Shown here piece after piece: positions 8,301 to 16,991 of a DNA stretch of 64,000 nt; the first letter of the stretch is position 1, and every line of letters begins with the position of its first letter. Both the position numbers and the translations under genes were made by a program. The notes below the pieces were generated by a model. It searched no databases. It saw only the letters and a program-made list of their open reading frames with translations, and was not told the DNA's origin. This DNA comes from Jiangella alba. Its GTDB lineage: Bacteria; Actinomycetota; Actinomycetes; Jiangellales; Jiangellaceae. The DNA is taken from assembly GCF_900106035.1 (NCBI RefSeq), contig NZ_FNUC01000004.1, positions 310,001 through 374,000 on the forward strand, written 5' to 3'.

Positions 8301-9996
8301 CGGAGGTGCCGGTGGCGAAGTCGTAGTCGATGTAGGGGAGGTTGTTCCCGACGCAGTGCGGCCAGCCGTAGTTGCCGGCCTCGCTGACGACGTTCCATTC
8401 GACCAGCCCTTCGGGGCCGCGCGCCGGGTTCGCCTGGGTGGCGTCCGGCCCGTAGTCGGCGACGAGCACGTCACCGGTCTGCTGGTCGACGGTCATGCGG
8501 AACGGGTTGCGGAACCCCATCGCGTAGATCTCCGGCCGCGTCTGCGCCGTGCCCGGCGGGAACAGGTTGCCGTCCGGGATGGTGTAGCCGCCGTCGTCGG
8601 CCGGCTGGATCCGGATCACCTTGCCGCGCAGGTCGTTCGTGTTGGCCGACGTCGCCTGGGCGTCCCAGGCCGCGCGGTCCGGCCGCTCGTCGATCGGCGC
8701 GTAGTTGTTCGACTGCGAGAAGTCGGTGTTGTCGCCCATCGACGCGTACAGGCTGCCGTCCGGACCGAACTCGACCGCGCCGCCCATGTGCACGTTGGCC
8801 AGGCCGATGTCGCGCCACGTCGGGAAGTCCAGCAGCCGGCTCTCCGACTCCATGTCCAGCAGCGACGTCTCGAAGTCGAAGGTGAACCGGGAGATGTTCA
8901 TCTGCGCGACGTCGGGATCGGAGTACATCGCGTACACCCAGCCGTTCGCGGCGAAGTCCGGGTCCAGCGCGAAGCCGGTCAGCCCGTCCGAGTGCCGGGC
9001 GGTGCTGAGCCCCAGCTCCAGGTCGCCGACGGTCGTGACCTCGAGCGTCGTCTGGTCGATCAGCTTGAACTGCCCGGTGCGCTGGATGTACATGACCCGG
9101 CGGTCCGGCAGCACCTCCAGCTCGAACGGGTCGGCGAGGTCGTCGGTGAGCTGCGTGACGGCGAAGCTCTCGGCGTCCGTCGCGCCGCAGTCGCCCGGCA
9201 CCGCGCCGGCCGCCCAGGTGAGGCCGCCGAGCAGGTGCCCGGCGAACTCCGGCTCGTCGAACGCGGCGGCGTCGTGGCCGCCGGCGGTGTACCAGGACCG
9301 GCCGCCGTCGTAGACCTGGCACCACGAGAACGGGTGGTTCAGCCCGGAGCCGAGGCCGGGGATGCCGTCGCGGAGCTTGATCTCGGCCAGCACGTGAACG
9401 CTGCCGGTCGGGTCGGCGTCGAGGTTCACCCAGCCCTCCGAGCGCTCCCACAGCTGCGGCAGCTCGCTGGTCGACGGGTGCACCCGGTCCAGCACCTCGA
9501 TGCGGCCGGGCAGCGTCTCGCCGGCGGCGCCGAGGTCGGCGTGGTTGCTGACCCGGGCGCCGACGAGGCCGCCGTACCACTCCCAGTCCGGCTCGGCCGC
9601 GGCCGCGGCGTGCAGGCCGACGTAGCCGCCGCCGTTCTGGATGTAGCGGGTGAACGCGGCGCGCTCCTCCTCGCCGAGCAGCGCGCCGTCCGCCGGCGTG
9701 TTGTTGAAGACGACGACGTCGAAGCCGGCCAGCTCGGCGTCGGTGAACAGGGCGGTGGAGTCGTCGACCACCACCTCGAAGTCGTTCGCGGCGCCGAGCT
9801 CCTGGATCAGGGCCGCGCCGGCCGCGACCGGCTCCTGCGGCTCGGCGGCCGCCGCGGAGTAGACGAGGGCGCGGAACTGCGCGTCCGCGGCCTCGGCAGG
9901 AGGCGGATCGGGTGCTGCTGCTGTCGGCGGGGCGCCGGCGAGCGCGGCTGCCAGGACGCCGGCGGACAGGGCTGAGAGCAGGCTGGATCGGCGCAT
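5320..9996 (-). CDS. Giant secreted ThuA / PQQ-type sugar dehydrogenase / PKD / CBM6 / DUF1080 protein
   Basis: This is a 1558-residue exported multidomain protein, probably acting on extracellular sugars. Order: signal peptide (1-28); ThuA-like glutamine-amidotransferase fold (about 42-265); a soluble glucose/sorbosone dehydrogenase-type beta-propeller (about 278-730; QRTGQFKLID, DLRGKVIRI, MGFRNPFRM); PKD domain (about 732-825, HWSFGDG); CBM6-like module starting EAEHYAAGEG (about 937-1063); a DUF1349-like beta-sandwich (about 1087-1285); a 3-keto-disaccharide hydrolase/DUF1080 domain (about 1288-1468, ALWDGKSLENW); and a helical tail. ThuA and DUF1080 proteins are linked to 3-keto-disaccharide metabolism. 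The combination suggests a self-contained oxidiser/hydrolase, but the substrate is not deducible. A LacI-type operator precedes it. Confidence 0.9.
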   Translation of the reverse strand: MRRSSLLSALSAGVLAAALAGAPPTAAAPDPPPAEAADAQFRALVYSAAAAEPQEPVAAGAALIQELGAANDFEVVVDDSTALFTDAELAGFDVVVFNNTPADGALLGEEERAAFTRYIQNGGGYVGLHAAAAAEPDWEWYGGLVGARVSNHADLGAAGETLPGRIEVLDRVHPSTSELPQLWERSEGWVNLDADPTGSVHVLAEIKLRDGIPGLGSGLNHPFSWCQVYDGGRSWYTAGGHDAAAFDEPEFAGHLLGGLTWAAGAVPGDCGATDAESFAVTQLTDDLADPFELEVLPDRRVMYIQRTGQFKLIDQTTLEVTTVGDLELGLSTARHSDGLTGFALDPDFAANGWVYAMYSDPDVAQMNISRFTFDFETSLLDMESESRLLDFPTWRDIGLANVHMGGAVEFGPDGSLYASMGDNTDFSQSNNYAPIDERPDRAAWDAQATSANTNDLRGKVIRIQPADDGGYTIPDGNLFPPGTAQTRPEIYAMGFRNPFRMTVDQQTGDVLVADYGPDATQANPARGPEGLVEWNVVSEAGNYGWPHCVGNNLPYIDYDFATGTSGEPFDCAGGPVNDSPHNTGLQQLPPVQEAFVWYGYGTSPNFPELGSGGAAPMSGPVYDYDPDLESDTKFPEYYDGKWFVFEYARNWYKTFTRVEADQSFQDERFAPVAAGDLMSINPVFGGTTFRGPFDATFGPDGSMYVIDFGSGSGAGRGDVNEGAGIYRIDYVGGDRPPTPKASGTPTSGQLPLTVQFSSEGTEHSAGLPMTFHWSFGDGATSDEPNPSHTYTEAGNYTALLTVTDSRDRSSVAAVRISAGNTRPEVGFSWPPHGGFFDWGDEVAYDVTVDDVEDGSIADGSIECGAVTVGALLGHDQHAHPLDNYPHCTGTIPTITDGGHGQETNLYYVLEASFTDAGAPGVEPLTGGDAVRLNPKRREAEHYAAGEGVQIFERPLASARARVGSISHGDWIRFDTVNLTNIESLTVGASSAAHGGTIEVRRDAPDGDLLGSVDVPVTDNVDTVVERTTDLVDPGDTFDIYLVFRNEGVTADLMALDWLRFNGDGVSVPRPPCEDGGVDEFDGDALNTSCWSSIVRHDPAGYQVADGQLVLPTAHGELTSARADAKNLVMRPAPEGGWTATTRVTADVGTAFQQAGLVLHAGDADFAKAVVMARPDGTRRMSFFTVAGGQERNTSADYVALPADFPDTFDLRLVSDGLEVRAEYSTNGEQWLPVGRPYGLGTMSTWNVGVLALSGGNGDPSIPVVDVAFDRFELTESEPQVCPDPEPADGFTALWDGKSLENWAMVGNGSFTVTSDCTLLSRGSGGLLWYTPQAFGDFHLRLQYKMNNASDNSGVFLRFPAPLDWQGPWVRQPDDSVRGYEAQIHDDPGGGDPQKTGSIYNFATITDVLANPIGEWNTYEIRAVGQTYTVWLNGELVNTYTGDGSRALEGHIGFQNHHDGSDVEIRDVWIAPVEAACPQPDPRATVVVGTVDSGVPNRAAADGCTVNDLIEEDRDWGSSGAFLRHVGEVLDRLLAEEVVDNREAAAIRRAAAESGIGRG

Positions 9997-10031
9997 TCGG
10001 GACTCCGTCCATGCGGGGGTGAGGACGATTC

Positions 10032-10045
10032 GGAAAGCGCTTACC
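10032..10045. promoter_or_regulatory. LacI-family-type operator upstream of the ThuA/dehydrogenase gene
   Basis: GGAAAGCGCTTACC is a near-perfect palindrome with the AGCGCT core usual for LacI-family sugar repressors in actinobacteria. It lies 36-49 bases upstream of the minus-strand ATG at 9996, where it would overlap the promoter. No LacI-family gene is present in the window, so the regulator must be encoded elsewhere. Confidence 0.6.
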
Positions 10046-10108
10046 GCGGACGAGTCTGTCGGTGATCACTCCGACCTGTCAAGACCCCGGACCCCGCCGG
10101 GGCGCCGC

Positions 10109-11116
10109 TCAGAGCGAGCTGAGCCCCGGCATCAGGTGCAGCAGGCCGTAGCTGAGCGCCGCCGCGAGACCGGCCATCGGGATGGTGAGCACCCAGGCGG
10201 TGACGATGTTCCCGGCCACGCCCCAGCGCACGGCCGACAGCCGCTTCGTCGAGCCGACGCCGATGACGGCGGAGGTGATGGTCTGGGTGGTCGAGATCGG
10301 CGCGTGGTAAGCGAACGCCGTCGTGTAGAGGACGCCGGCCGCCACCGACTCGGCGGCGAAGCCCATCGGCGGGTCGAGGTGCACGATGCGCCGGCCCAGG
10401 GTCCGCATGATCCGCCAGCCGCCCGCATACGTGCCCGCCGCGAGCGCCGTCGCCGCCAGCACGATGACCCACCACTGGACGTCGAAGCCGGCCTGGTACC
10501 CGCCGACCACCAGCGCCAGCGTGATGACGCCCATGGTCTTCTGCGCGTCCTGCAGGCCGTGGCCGAGCGCCATGGCGGCGGCGCTGAACGTCTGCGCCAG
10601 CCGGAAGCCGCGGTTGACCCGGCCCGGGTTGGACCGGCGGAAGATCCACTGGATCGCCGTCATGACCAGGAACGCCAGCGCGAACCCGACGATCGGCGAC
10701 ACCACCATCGGGATGACGACCTTGTCGAGGATGCCGGTCCACTTGACCGTGTTGGCCGACGCGATGGCCGCGCCGACCAGTCCGCCGATCAGCGCGTGCG
10801 ACGACGATGACGGCAGGCCGAACCACCACGTGATGAGGTTCCAGACGATCGCCCCGACCAGCGCCGCCAGCACCACCAGCAGTCCGCTGTCACCCTCGGG
10901 CGCCTCGATGATGCCGCTGCCGACGGTCTGCGCGACGCCGGTGCCGAGGAACGCGCCGATGAGGTTCATCGACGCGGCCATGAGCAGGGCCGCACGCGGC
11001 GTGAGCGCCCGGGTCGACACCGACGTGGCGATGGCGTTGGCGGCGTCGTGGAACCCGTTGGTGTAGTCGAACGACAGCGCGACGACGATCACCGTCAGGA
11101 TGAGCGCGAGCTCCAC
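10109..11116 (-). CDS. pit: Low-affinity inorganic phosphate transporter (PiT family)
   Basis: This is a proton- or metal-coupled phosphate permease of the inner membrane. The 335-residue protein is almost entirely hydrophobic, with about ten membrane segments. It carries the PiT signature GFHDAANAIATSVS at the N-terminus and the duplicated signature RWGVAGNIVTAW towards the C-terminus. It starts four bases after the stop of the DUF47 gene, so the two are one transcription unit. It complements the Pst importer 5 kb away and would normally work in phosphate-replete cells. Confidence 0.93.
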   Translation of the reverse strand: MELALILTVIVVALSFDYTNGFHDAANAIATSVSTRALTPRAALLMAASMNLIGAFLGTGVAQTVGSGIIEAPEGDSGLLVVLAALVGAIVWNLITWWFGLPSSSSHALIGGLVGAAIASANTVKWTGILDKVVIPMVVSPIVGFALAFLVMTAIQWIFRRSNPGRVNRGFRLAQTFSAAAMALGHGLQDAQKTMGVITLALVVGGYQAGFDVQWWVIVLAATALAAGTYAGGWRIMRTLGRRIVHLDPPMGFAAESVAAGVLYTTAFAYHAPISTTQTITSAVIGVGSTKRLSAVRWGVAGNIVTAWVLTIPMAGLAAALSYGLLHLMPGLSSL

Positions 11117-11120
11117 CCGC

Positions 11121-11732
11121 TCACGACTCCTTGATGGCGATCTGCTCGACGATGTTGGCCACCGTCTCGAAGCCGTCGACGGCCGATTCCAGGGTGTCGA
11201 CGACGTCCTTGAGCTTGTGCACCGTCAGCGCGTCGTACTCGCCGGAGAAGATGCGGGCGAGCAGCCGCCGGTAGTCCTGGTCGGCCTGGTTCTCCAGCCG
11301 GTTGACCTCGATCCAGTAGTCGGTCAGCTCCGACGGCGTCCGCAGCCGCGGCATCGCCTCGGCGGTCAGCTCGGCCGCGCGGGCCAGGACGTCGACGAGG
11401 TCGCCCACGCCGGACGGGAGTTCGCCGACGCGGTACAGCACCATGAGGTCCAGCGCGGCGTCGACGTCGTCGAGCACGTCGTCGAGGGCGCTGGAGAGCC
11501 GGTAGATGTCCTCGCGGTCGAACGGCGTCACGAAGGTGGAGTTGACCCGCCGGATGATGTCGTGGGTGTGCTCGTCGCCCTGGTGCTCGACCTCCTTGAG
11601 CTGGACCGCGAGGTCGGCTCGGTCGGCGTCGGACGCGAGCGCCTCGGACAACAGCCGCACGCCGTCGCGCAGGTTGCGCGCGTCGGCTTCGAACAGGTCG
11701 AAGAAGGCGTTGTCCCGCGGAGAAAAGCGCAC
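11121..11732 (-). CDS. DUF47/PhoU-like Pit accessory protein
   Basis: This 203-residue soluble, fully helical protein belongs to the DUF47 (PhoU-like) family, which is usually encoded next to pit and thought to regulate the transporter. The start is MRFSPRDNAFFDLFEADA; EHQGDEHTHDI and the DREDIYRLSSALDDVLDD stretch are typical of the family. The GTG start is supported by GAGGAG four to five bases upstream. It is the first gene of the DUF47-pit operon. Confidence 0.92.
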   Translation of the reverse strand: MRFSPRDNAFFDLFEADARNLRDGVRLLSEALASDADRADLAVQLKEVEHQGDEHTHDIIRRVNSTFVTPFDREDIYRLSSALDDVLDDVDAALDLMVLYRVGELPSGVGDLVDVLARAAELTAEAMPRLRTPSELTDYWIEVNRLENQADQDYRRLLARIFSGEYDALTVHKLKDVVDTLESAVDGFETVANIVEQIAIKES

Positions 11733-11753
11733 GAAACTCCTCTGTCGGACGGA

Positions 11754-11800
11754 GGCGAACGGTCGAATGCTAAACGGTGAACACTCTGTGACGCGTCACA
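11754..11800 (-). promoter_or_regulatory. Candidate regulatory region of the DUF47-pit operon
   Basis: On the minus strand GTTCACC (11782-11776) and GTTCGCC (11760-11754) are spaced exactly 22 bases apart, like PHO-box half sites. Just upstream is the perfect 14-base palindrome TGTGACGCGTCACA (11787-11800). It resembles a CRP/FNR site but has four rather than six central bases, so another dimeric regulator is more likely. Confidence 0.45.
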
Positions 11801-11826
11801 CGCTCGCCCGTTTCGTCAGTGGATCT

Positions 11827-13446
11827 TCAGCTACCCCACCAGGTGAGGTCGTCGACCGAGAAGTCCGCCGGCCACCAGCCGCCCCCGAACGAGTCGAACA
11901 CCAGCACCGCGCCGCAGGCCGCGACGAACAGCGCACCGAGCACCACCCACGCCACCTCACGAGACCGGTCCAGCGGCGCGAGCATCGACCTGATGCCGTG
12001 CCGGCTGCGCACCGTGCCCGGGCCGCGCCAGACCAGCCAGGTGCCGACGACGGCGGCCGCGATGGACGGTGTGCGCGCGCCGCCGACGTCCAGGAGGTCG
12101 AGGGCGCCGCCGACCACGAGCGCGCCGAGCGCCGCCACCAGCAGCTGGAACAGGCACGGCACCGCCGCGGCGACGATGTCCCAGGGTGCGGCCAGCGCCG
12201 CCACGACGCCGTCGTTGCGCTGTGTGCCGCGCGCCTCGCGCCGTTCGAACAGCCGCCGCTGGACCCGCCAGACGATGCGGCCGGTCAGCAGAACGGCGAG
12301 GGCGACGGCGCCACCGGCGTACGGCTCGGCCGCGGTGAGGAAGACCAGCAGCAGTCCGCCCAGGCCGATCGCCAGCCGGGACCGCCAGCTGCCCGGCGCC
12401 AGCGACTCGCCGCCGGGCCGCGGCGGCGGGACCGCCAGCGGTGACGGCTTCTGCTGCTGCGGACGGCGGTCGCGGCCCGGCAGCGGCGGCGGGTGCACCT
12501 GGGTCGGCGGGACGTACGGGGGCGGCGCGGGCGTGACCGGCAGCGGGGGCGGCGGCACCGGCGCGAAGCGCGCGGTGTCGTCGACGGCGGGCGGCACGGC
12601 GACGGTGGGCGGCTCGGCGACCGGCGGCGCGGCCGTGATGGTGGGCGGCTCGCCGGTGCCGATGGCGTGCGCCAGGGCGGGGACGTCGGGCCGGCGGGCG
12701 GGATCGGGGTGCAGCGCGGCGTCGAGCACCGCCGCCAGCCACGGCTCGACGCCGGTGAGGTCGTGCTCGCCGCGCCGGATGCGGTCGACGACGGCGAGGT
12801 CGGGGCCGCCGCCGTAGGGCGCCCGGCCGGTGGCGGCGTAGGTGAGCGTGGCCGCCCACGCGTGCACGTCGGTGGCCGGCGTCGGGTCGCGGCCGAGGAC
12901 GGTCTCGGGGGCGAAGTAGCCGGGGGTGCCGGAGATCAGGCCGGTCGCGGTGAGCCGGGTGTCGTCGGTGGCGTGCGCGATGCCGAAGTCGATCAGCACC
13001 GGCCCGCCCTCGGCCAGCAGCACGTTGCCCGGCTTGATGTCGCGGTGGACGACACCGGCCGCGTGCACCGCCTCGAGCGCCTCGAGCAGGCCGCGGGCCA
13101 GGATGCGCAGGTCGGCGGCGGCCAGCGGCCCGTACTCGGACACCCACGCGCTGAGCGGGACGCCGTCGACGAACCGGGTGACGATGTACGGCGGCTCGGC
13201 CGCGATGTCGGCGTCGAGCACCTCGGCGACGCGCGCGCCGCGCACCCGGACCAGCGTGGCGACCTCGCGTTCGAACCGGCGCCGGCCGTCGGTGCCGCCG
13301 ACGAGCCACGGCCGCAGCGTCTTGACCGCCACCGAGCGGCCGTCAGGTGCGGTCGCCAAGTACACGACCCCCATGCCGCCCTCACCAAGTTGGCGGACCA
13401 CCCGGTACGGGCCGATGTGGGTGAGTTCGGCCGGCCTCGCATCCAC
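11827..13446 (-). CDS. Membrane-anchored serine/threonine protein kinase (PknB type)
   Basis: This 539-residue Hanks-type kinase has the glycine loop GEGGMGVVYL (21-30), catalytic Lys42 in VAVK, the HRDIKPGN catalytic loop (Asp136) and DFG (Asp153). Residues 275-340 are a Pro-rich juxtamembrane linker. Three or four hydrophobic segments occupy about 350-525, so the kinase is cytoplasmic and anchored from its C-terminal half. No PASTA domain is present. I chose the GTG at 13446 because TACCGT lies at -12 to -7, fitting a leaderless promoter; an in-frame ATG at 13482 is the alternative. Substrates are unknown. Confidence 0.9.
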   Translation of the reverse strand: MDARPAELTHIGPYRVVRQLGEGGMGVVYLATAPDGRSVAVKTLRPWLVGGTDGRRRFEREVATLVRVRGARVAEVLDADIAAEPPYIVTRFVDGVPLSAWVSEYGPLAAADLRILARGLLEALEAVHAAGVVHRDIKPGNVLLAEGGPVLIDFGIAHATDDTRLTATGLISGTPGYFAPETVLGRDPTPATDVHAWAATLTYAATGRAPYGGGPDLAVVDRIRRGEHDLTGVEPWLAAVLDAALHPDPARRPDVPALAHAIGTGEPPTITAAPPVAEPPTVAVPPAVDDTARFAPVPPPPLPVTPAPPPYVPPTQVHPPPLPGRDRRPQQQKPSPLAVPPPRPGGESLAPGSWRSRLAIGLGGLLLVFLTAAEPYAGGAVALAVLLTGRIVWRVQRRLFERREARGTQRNDGVVAALAAPWDIVAAAVPCLFQLLVAALGALVVGGALDLLDVGGARTPSIAAAVVGTWLVWRGPGTVRSRHGIRSMLAPLDRSREVAWVVLGALFVAACGAVLVFDSFGGGWWPADFSVDDLTWWGS

Positions 13447-13452
13447 ACGTAG

Positions 13453-13458
13453 ACGGTA
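13453..13458 (-). promoter_or_regulatory. -10 element of the kinase gene (leaderless)
   Basis: TACCGT occupies positions -12 to -7 relative to the GTG start, matching TANNNT. The transcript would therefore begin at the start codon. There is no Shine-Dalgarno sequence, which supports this reading. Confidence 0.5.
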
Positions 13459-13602
13459 ACCGACCGGGCCGCGACGAGGCATTCCGAAGCCACGCCGGGC
13501 GAGCGCCACGCCTGCGGGGCCGCGGCGTGCTTTGCTATGACGAACACGATTGATCATGGGGGTGCGGCCGGGCCGAATGCGTCCGGCTGGGGAGGACCGG
13601 CG

Positions 13603-14481
13603 ATGGGCAGCCAGGGCCAGGCGACGGCTCAGCACGACACCACCGACGCACCGTCCCGCCTGCCGCGCATGCGCCGGCCGGCCGAGACCCCGGCGGCGCC
13701 TCGGCGCGGGCCCGGCGGCGCTCGTCCGTCGCCGGCCGACGCCCGGCTGGGCGAGGCGGGCGGGCGGGCCAGCCGCAGCACCCGGCTCGACAGCCTGGCC
13801 CGCGAACTGCACGCGGCCGGCCGCCAGGGCCGCACGTCGTCGTGGCTGGCCGAGCGGCTCGGCGTGTCCGCGCGCACGGTGAAACGCGACGTCATCGCGC
13901 TGCAGCAGTCCGGCGTCCCGATCCGCGCGTCCAGCGGGCCGCAGGGCGGCTACGTCATCGACCAGTCCGGGCAGCGGGCCCTCAGCCTCACCCCCGACGA
14001 GGCCCTGGCCATCGTCGTCGGGCTGCAGGCGGTGCCCGACCAGCCGTTCGCCGCGGCCGGTGCGTCCGCCGCGGCCAAGGTCCTGCGCGCGGTCGCGCCC
14101 GACCGCCGGGCCGACGTCACCGCCGTCGCCGAACGCATCTGGATCCGGCCCGGCGAGCCCGAACCCGACCACGACGACGCCGTCCGCTCCGTCCTCGCCG
14201 ACGCCATCCGCGACCACCGCGTCGTCCTGCTCGACCACGCCGCCGGGCCCGCGTCCGCGTCCGCCGCCACCGACGACGACGCCGAGGCGCTGACCGAGCA
14301 GGTCGAGCCGCTCGGGTTCGCCCACTCGCACGGCGCCTGGTTCGTGCTGGTCTGGAGCCGCGAGTCCGACGCCGGCCGCTGGTTCCAGCTCGACCACGTG
14401 TCCGCGGCCCAGCCCACCCACGAGACGTTCGAGCCGCGCGACGTGCGCGAGATCTTCCGCCCCGTCCCCGCTGCTGACTGA
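13603..14481 (+). CDS. HTH/WYL-domain transcriptional regulator (YafY-like)
   Basis: This is a DeoR-like helix-turn-helix protein with a C-terminal WYL-type ligand-binding region. After a disordered Pro/Ala/Arg-rich N-terminal segment (about 1-50), a winged helix (about 55-110) contains TSSWLAERLGVSARTVKRDV and SGPQGGYVI, typical of HTH_11/WYL regulators. The ATG at 13603 is chosen over one at 13537 because GGGGAGGA lies six bases before it. The protein is 292 aa. It ends directly next to the stop of the convergent isochorismatase gene. The ligand and targets are unknown. Confidence 0.85.
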   Translation: MGSQGQATAQHDTTDAPSRLPRMRRPAETPAAPRRGPGGARPSPADARLGEAGGRASRSTRLDSLARELHAAGRQGRTSSWLAERLGVSARTVKRDVIALQQSGVPIRASSGPQGGYVIDQSGQRALSLTPDEALAIVVGLQAVPDQPFAAAGASAAAKVLRAVAPDRRADVTAVAERIWIRPGEPEPDHDDAVRSVLADAIRDHRVVLLDHAAGPASASAATDDDAEALTEQVEPLGFAHSHGAWFVLVWSRESDAGRWFQLDHVSAAQPTHETFEPRDVREIFRPVPAAD

Positions 14482-15078
14482 CTAGACCGCGGCCGGCTCG
14501 CCCACGACGTCGGCGAGCCGCACGACGGTGGCGAACCGGCCGGCCAGCACGTACTCGGTCCGCGTCATGACCTCGTCGACGCCCAGCGTGCGCGGGTCGG
14601 CGAGGATCTCGGCGTTGCCGCGCCCGGGCGGCGCGTCCGGAGCCTCGATCGGGTTCGTCGCGGTCGCGTCCAGTACGAACGTCACCCGGTAGCCCAGGTC
14701 CGACGCCAGCCGCGCCGTCGTCTCGCAGCACTGCTCGGTGCGGATGCCGCTGATCACCACCTCGCGGATGCCGCGCTCGGTCAGCAGCTGCTGCAGCGCG
14801 GTCGTCGTGAACGCGTTGTGCGACGACTTCGTCAGCACCGGCTCGCCGGGCCGCGGGTCGAGGCCGGGCAGCAGCTGGACGTAGCCCCGCTCCGGGTCGA
14901 AGACGGTGCCGGTGCCCGGCTCGGTGTGCAGCACCCACACGACGAGGTCACCCTGCGCGCGGGCGTGCTCGACCAGCCGGCCCGCCTTGGTGGCGATGTC
15001 GGGGTCGGAGATCAGCTCCCAGATCGGCCGCTGCCGGAACGACTCCTGGACGTCGATGACGAGTAGCGCTCTGCTCAT
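14482..15078 (-). CDS. Isochorismatase-family cysteine hydrolase
   Basis: This 198-residue hydrolase has the family features: catalytic Asp in LLVIDVQESF near residue 9, Lys in VLTKSSHNAF, and nucleophile Cys in GIRTEQCCETTARLASDLG. Members split C-N or ether bonds in compounds such as nicotinamide, N-carbamoylsarcosine or isochorismate; the substrate cannot be told here. The ATG is supported by AAGG and a GGAGGATC stretch just upstream. It is convergent with the WYL regulator gene. Confidence 0.9.
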   Translation of the reverse strand: MSRALLVIDVQESFRQRPIWELISDPDIATKAGRLVEHARAQGDLVVWVLHTEPGTGTVFDPERGYVQLLPGLDPRPGEPVLTKSSHNAFTTTALQQLLTERGIREVVISGIRTEQCCETTARLASDLGYRVTFVLDATATNPIEAPDAPPGRGNAEILADPRTLGVDEVMTRTEYVLAGRFATVVRLADVVGEPAAV

Positions 15079-15344
15079 CCTTCGATCCTCCGGCGGCCGG
15101 CCGTCGCCGCCCAGGCGTGATCGCGCCGACCTACCGCCACATCCCGCCACCCCCGCACACCCCCGTTGACTGAGGCGGTGGAGCGGAGGTGGACGTAGCG
15201 CCGGATGCGGTCGACCGTGCGGTGCGGGTGGCGCAGCACGTCGTCGGCGGTGAGGGGATGACCCGAAGACGACCAAGACCGGAAAGTCATCCCACAGCCC
15301 CAGCCTCGCCTCGAGTTGGCGGCGGGGAGGGTGAGGGGCGCACG

Positions 15345-15350
15345 TAGAAT
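15345..15350 (+). promoter_or_regulatory. -10 element of prfC
   Basis: TAGAAT lies at -13 to -8 from the ATG at 15358, which gives a leaderless or one-base-leader transcript. No Shine-Dalgarno sequence is visible. Confidence 0.5.
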
Positions 15351-15357
15351 TGGCGCC

Positions 15358-16959
15358 ATGCCCCCTGTCTCCGCCGCGTCGCCGGCTGCTGCCTCCGGCG
15401 TCGCCGCCGAGGCGGCGCGGCGCCGGACGTTCGCCGTCATCAGCCATCCCGATGCCGGGAAGTCGACGCTCACCGAGGCGCTGGCGCTGCACGCGCGGGT
15501 CATCGGCGAGGCCGGCGCGGTGCACGGCAAGGCGGGCCGGCGCGGCACCATCTCCGACTGGATGACGATGGAGCAGGAGCGCGGCATCTCCGTCACGTCG
15601 GCGGCGCTGCAGTTCGAGTACCAGGGCCACGTCGTCAACCTGCTCGACACGCCGGGGCACGCCGACTTCTCCGAGGACACCTACCGGGTGCTGGCCGCCG
15701 TCGACTGCGCGGTCATGCTGCTCGACGCCGCCAAGGGGCTCGAGCCGCAGACGCTGAAGCTGTTCGACGTGTGCCGGCACCGCGGCGTCCCGGTCATCAC
15801 GTTCGTCAACAAGTGGGACCGGCCGGGCATGCACGTCCTCGAGCTGGTCGACGAGCTCGACCAGCGCATCGGGCTGACGGCCACGCCGCTGAACTGGCCG
15901 GTCGGCGAGGCCGGCACGTTCCACGGGCTGCTCGACCGCGACGACGAGACCATGACGGCGTTCGAGCGGGCGCCCGGCGGCGCGCGCATCGCCGAAGAGC
16001 AGGTGCTCACGGCGGCCGAGGCGAAGGAGCGGCACGCCGACGCCTGGGGCACGGCGCTCGACGAGGTCTCGCTGCTCGACACCCTCGACCTCGAGACGTT
16101 CCACGCCGGCACGTCGACGCCGCTGCTGTTCGGCGCCGCCGTGGTGAACGTCGGGGTGCGCCAGTTGCTCGACGCAGTGGTCGCGCTGGCCCCGCCGCCC
16201 ACCGCCCGGCCCGACGCCGAGGGCACGCCGCGGCCCGTCGACGCGCCGTTCTCGGGGCTGGTGTTCAAGGTGCAGGCCGGCATGGACAAGGCCCACCGCG
16301 ACCGCCTCGCTTTCGTCCGGGTCTGCTCCGGACGGTTCGAGCGCGGCGCCGTCGTCACGCACGCCGCCACCGGCCGGCCGTTCGCCACCAAGTACGCCCG
16401 CACCATGCTCGGCCGCGAGCGCGAGACCATCGACATCGCCTACCCCGGCGACATCGTCGGCCTGGTCAACGCGAACGCCCTGACCGTCGGCGACACCCTG
16501 TACGCCGACGGCGCGCCGGTCGCCTTTCCGCCGATGCCGTCGTTCGCGCCCGAGCACTTCGTCACCGCGCGCACCACCGACACCAGCAAGGCCAAGCAGT
16601 TCCGCCGGGGCATCGAGCAGCTGGCCGAGGAAGGCGTCGTCCAGATCCTCACCTCGAACCGCCGCGGCGACGGCTCGCCGATCCTGGCCGCAGTCGGGCC
16701 GCTGCAGTTCGAGGTCGCCACGACCCGCCTCGGCCAGGAGTTCGGCGTGCCGGTCGCCCTCGACTCCCTCCCCTACGGGCTGGCCCGGCGCACCGACACC
16801 GACGGCACGCCGCTGCTGAACGCCGAGGCCGGCGTCGAGGTGGCCGAGCGCCGCGACGGCGCCCTGCTGGCGCTGTTCCCGGACAAGTGGCGGCTGGCGT
16901 CCGTGCAGCGCCGGCACCCCGACGTCATGCTCGAACCGCTCGTCGCCGGCGCCGACTGA
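15358..16959 (+). CDS. prfC: Peptide chain release factor 3
   Basis: This translational GTPase recycles RF1/RF2 after peptide release. G1 is SHPDAGKST, the switch region contains [13 protein letters not shown]3 is DTPGHADF and G4 is NKWD, followed by domain 2 and the RF3 C-terminal domain ([17 protein letters not shown]). At 533 aa it has normal length. The ATG at 15358 is preferred because it matches the family start and follows TAGAAT directly; a TTG at 15316 is unlikely. Ung follows 32 bases later with its own promoter-like TATAAG. Confidence 0.95.
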   Translation: MPPVSAASPAAASGVAAEAARRRTFAVISHPDAGKSTLTEALALHARVIGEAGAVHGKAGRRGTISDWMTMEQERGISVTSAALQFEYQGHVVNLLDTPGHADFSEDTYRVLAAVDCAVMLLDAAKGLEPQTLKLFDVCRHRGVPVITFVNKWDRPGMHVLELVDELDQRIGLTATPLNWPVGEAGTFHGLLDRDDETMTAFERAPGGARIAEEQVLTAAEAKERHADAWGTALDEVSLLDTLDLETFHAGTSTPLLFGAAVVNVGVRQLLDAVVALAPPPTARPDAEGTPRPVDAPFSGLVFKVQAGMDKAHRDRLAFVRVCSGRFERGAVVTHAATGRPFATKYARTMLGRERETIDIAYPGDIVGLVNANALTVGDTLYADGAPVAFPPMPSFAPEHFVTARTTDTSKAKQFRRGIEQLAEEGVVQILTSNRRGDGSPILAAVGPLQFEVATTRLGQEFGVPVALDSLPYGLARRTDTDGTPLLNAEAGVEVAERRDGALLALFPDKWRLASVQRRHPDVMLEPLVAGAD

Positions 16960-16991
16960 CGCAGGGGCACACCTTCTATAAGGTGGCCGCC

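Noticed and set aside
5425-9975. A 1516-codon plus-strand open frame opposite the ThuA/dehydrogenase gene
   Set aside because: Val/Arg/Asp-rich antisense shadow; the minus-strand protein has a signal peptide and several clear domains.
11787-11800. CRP/GlxR site before the pit operon
   Set aside because: The half-sites TGTGA/TCACA are separated by four bases instead of the six required.
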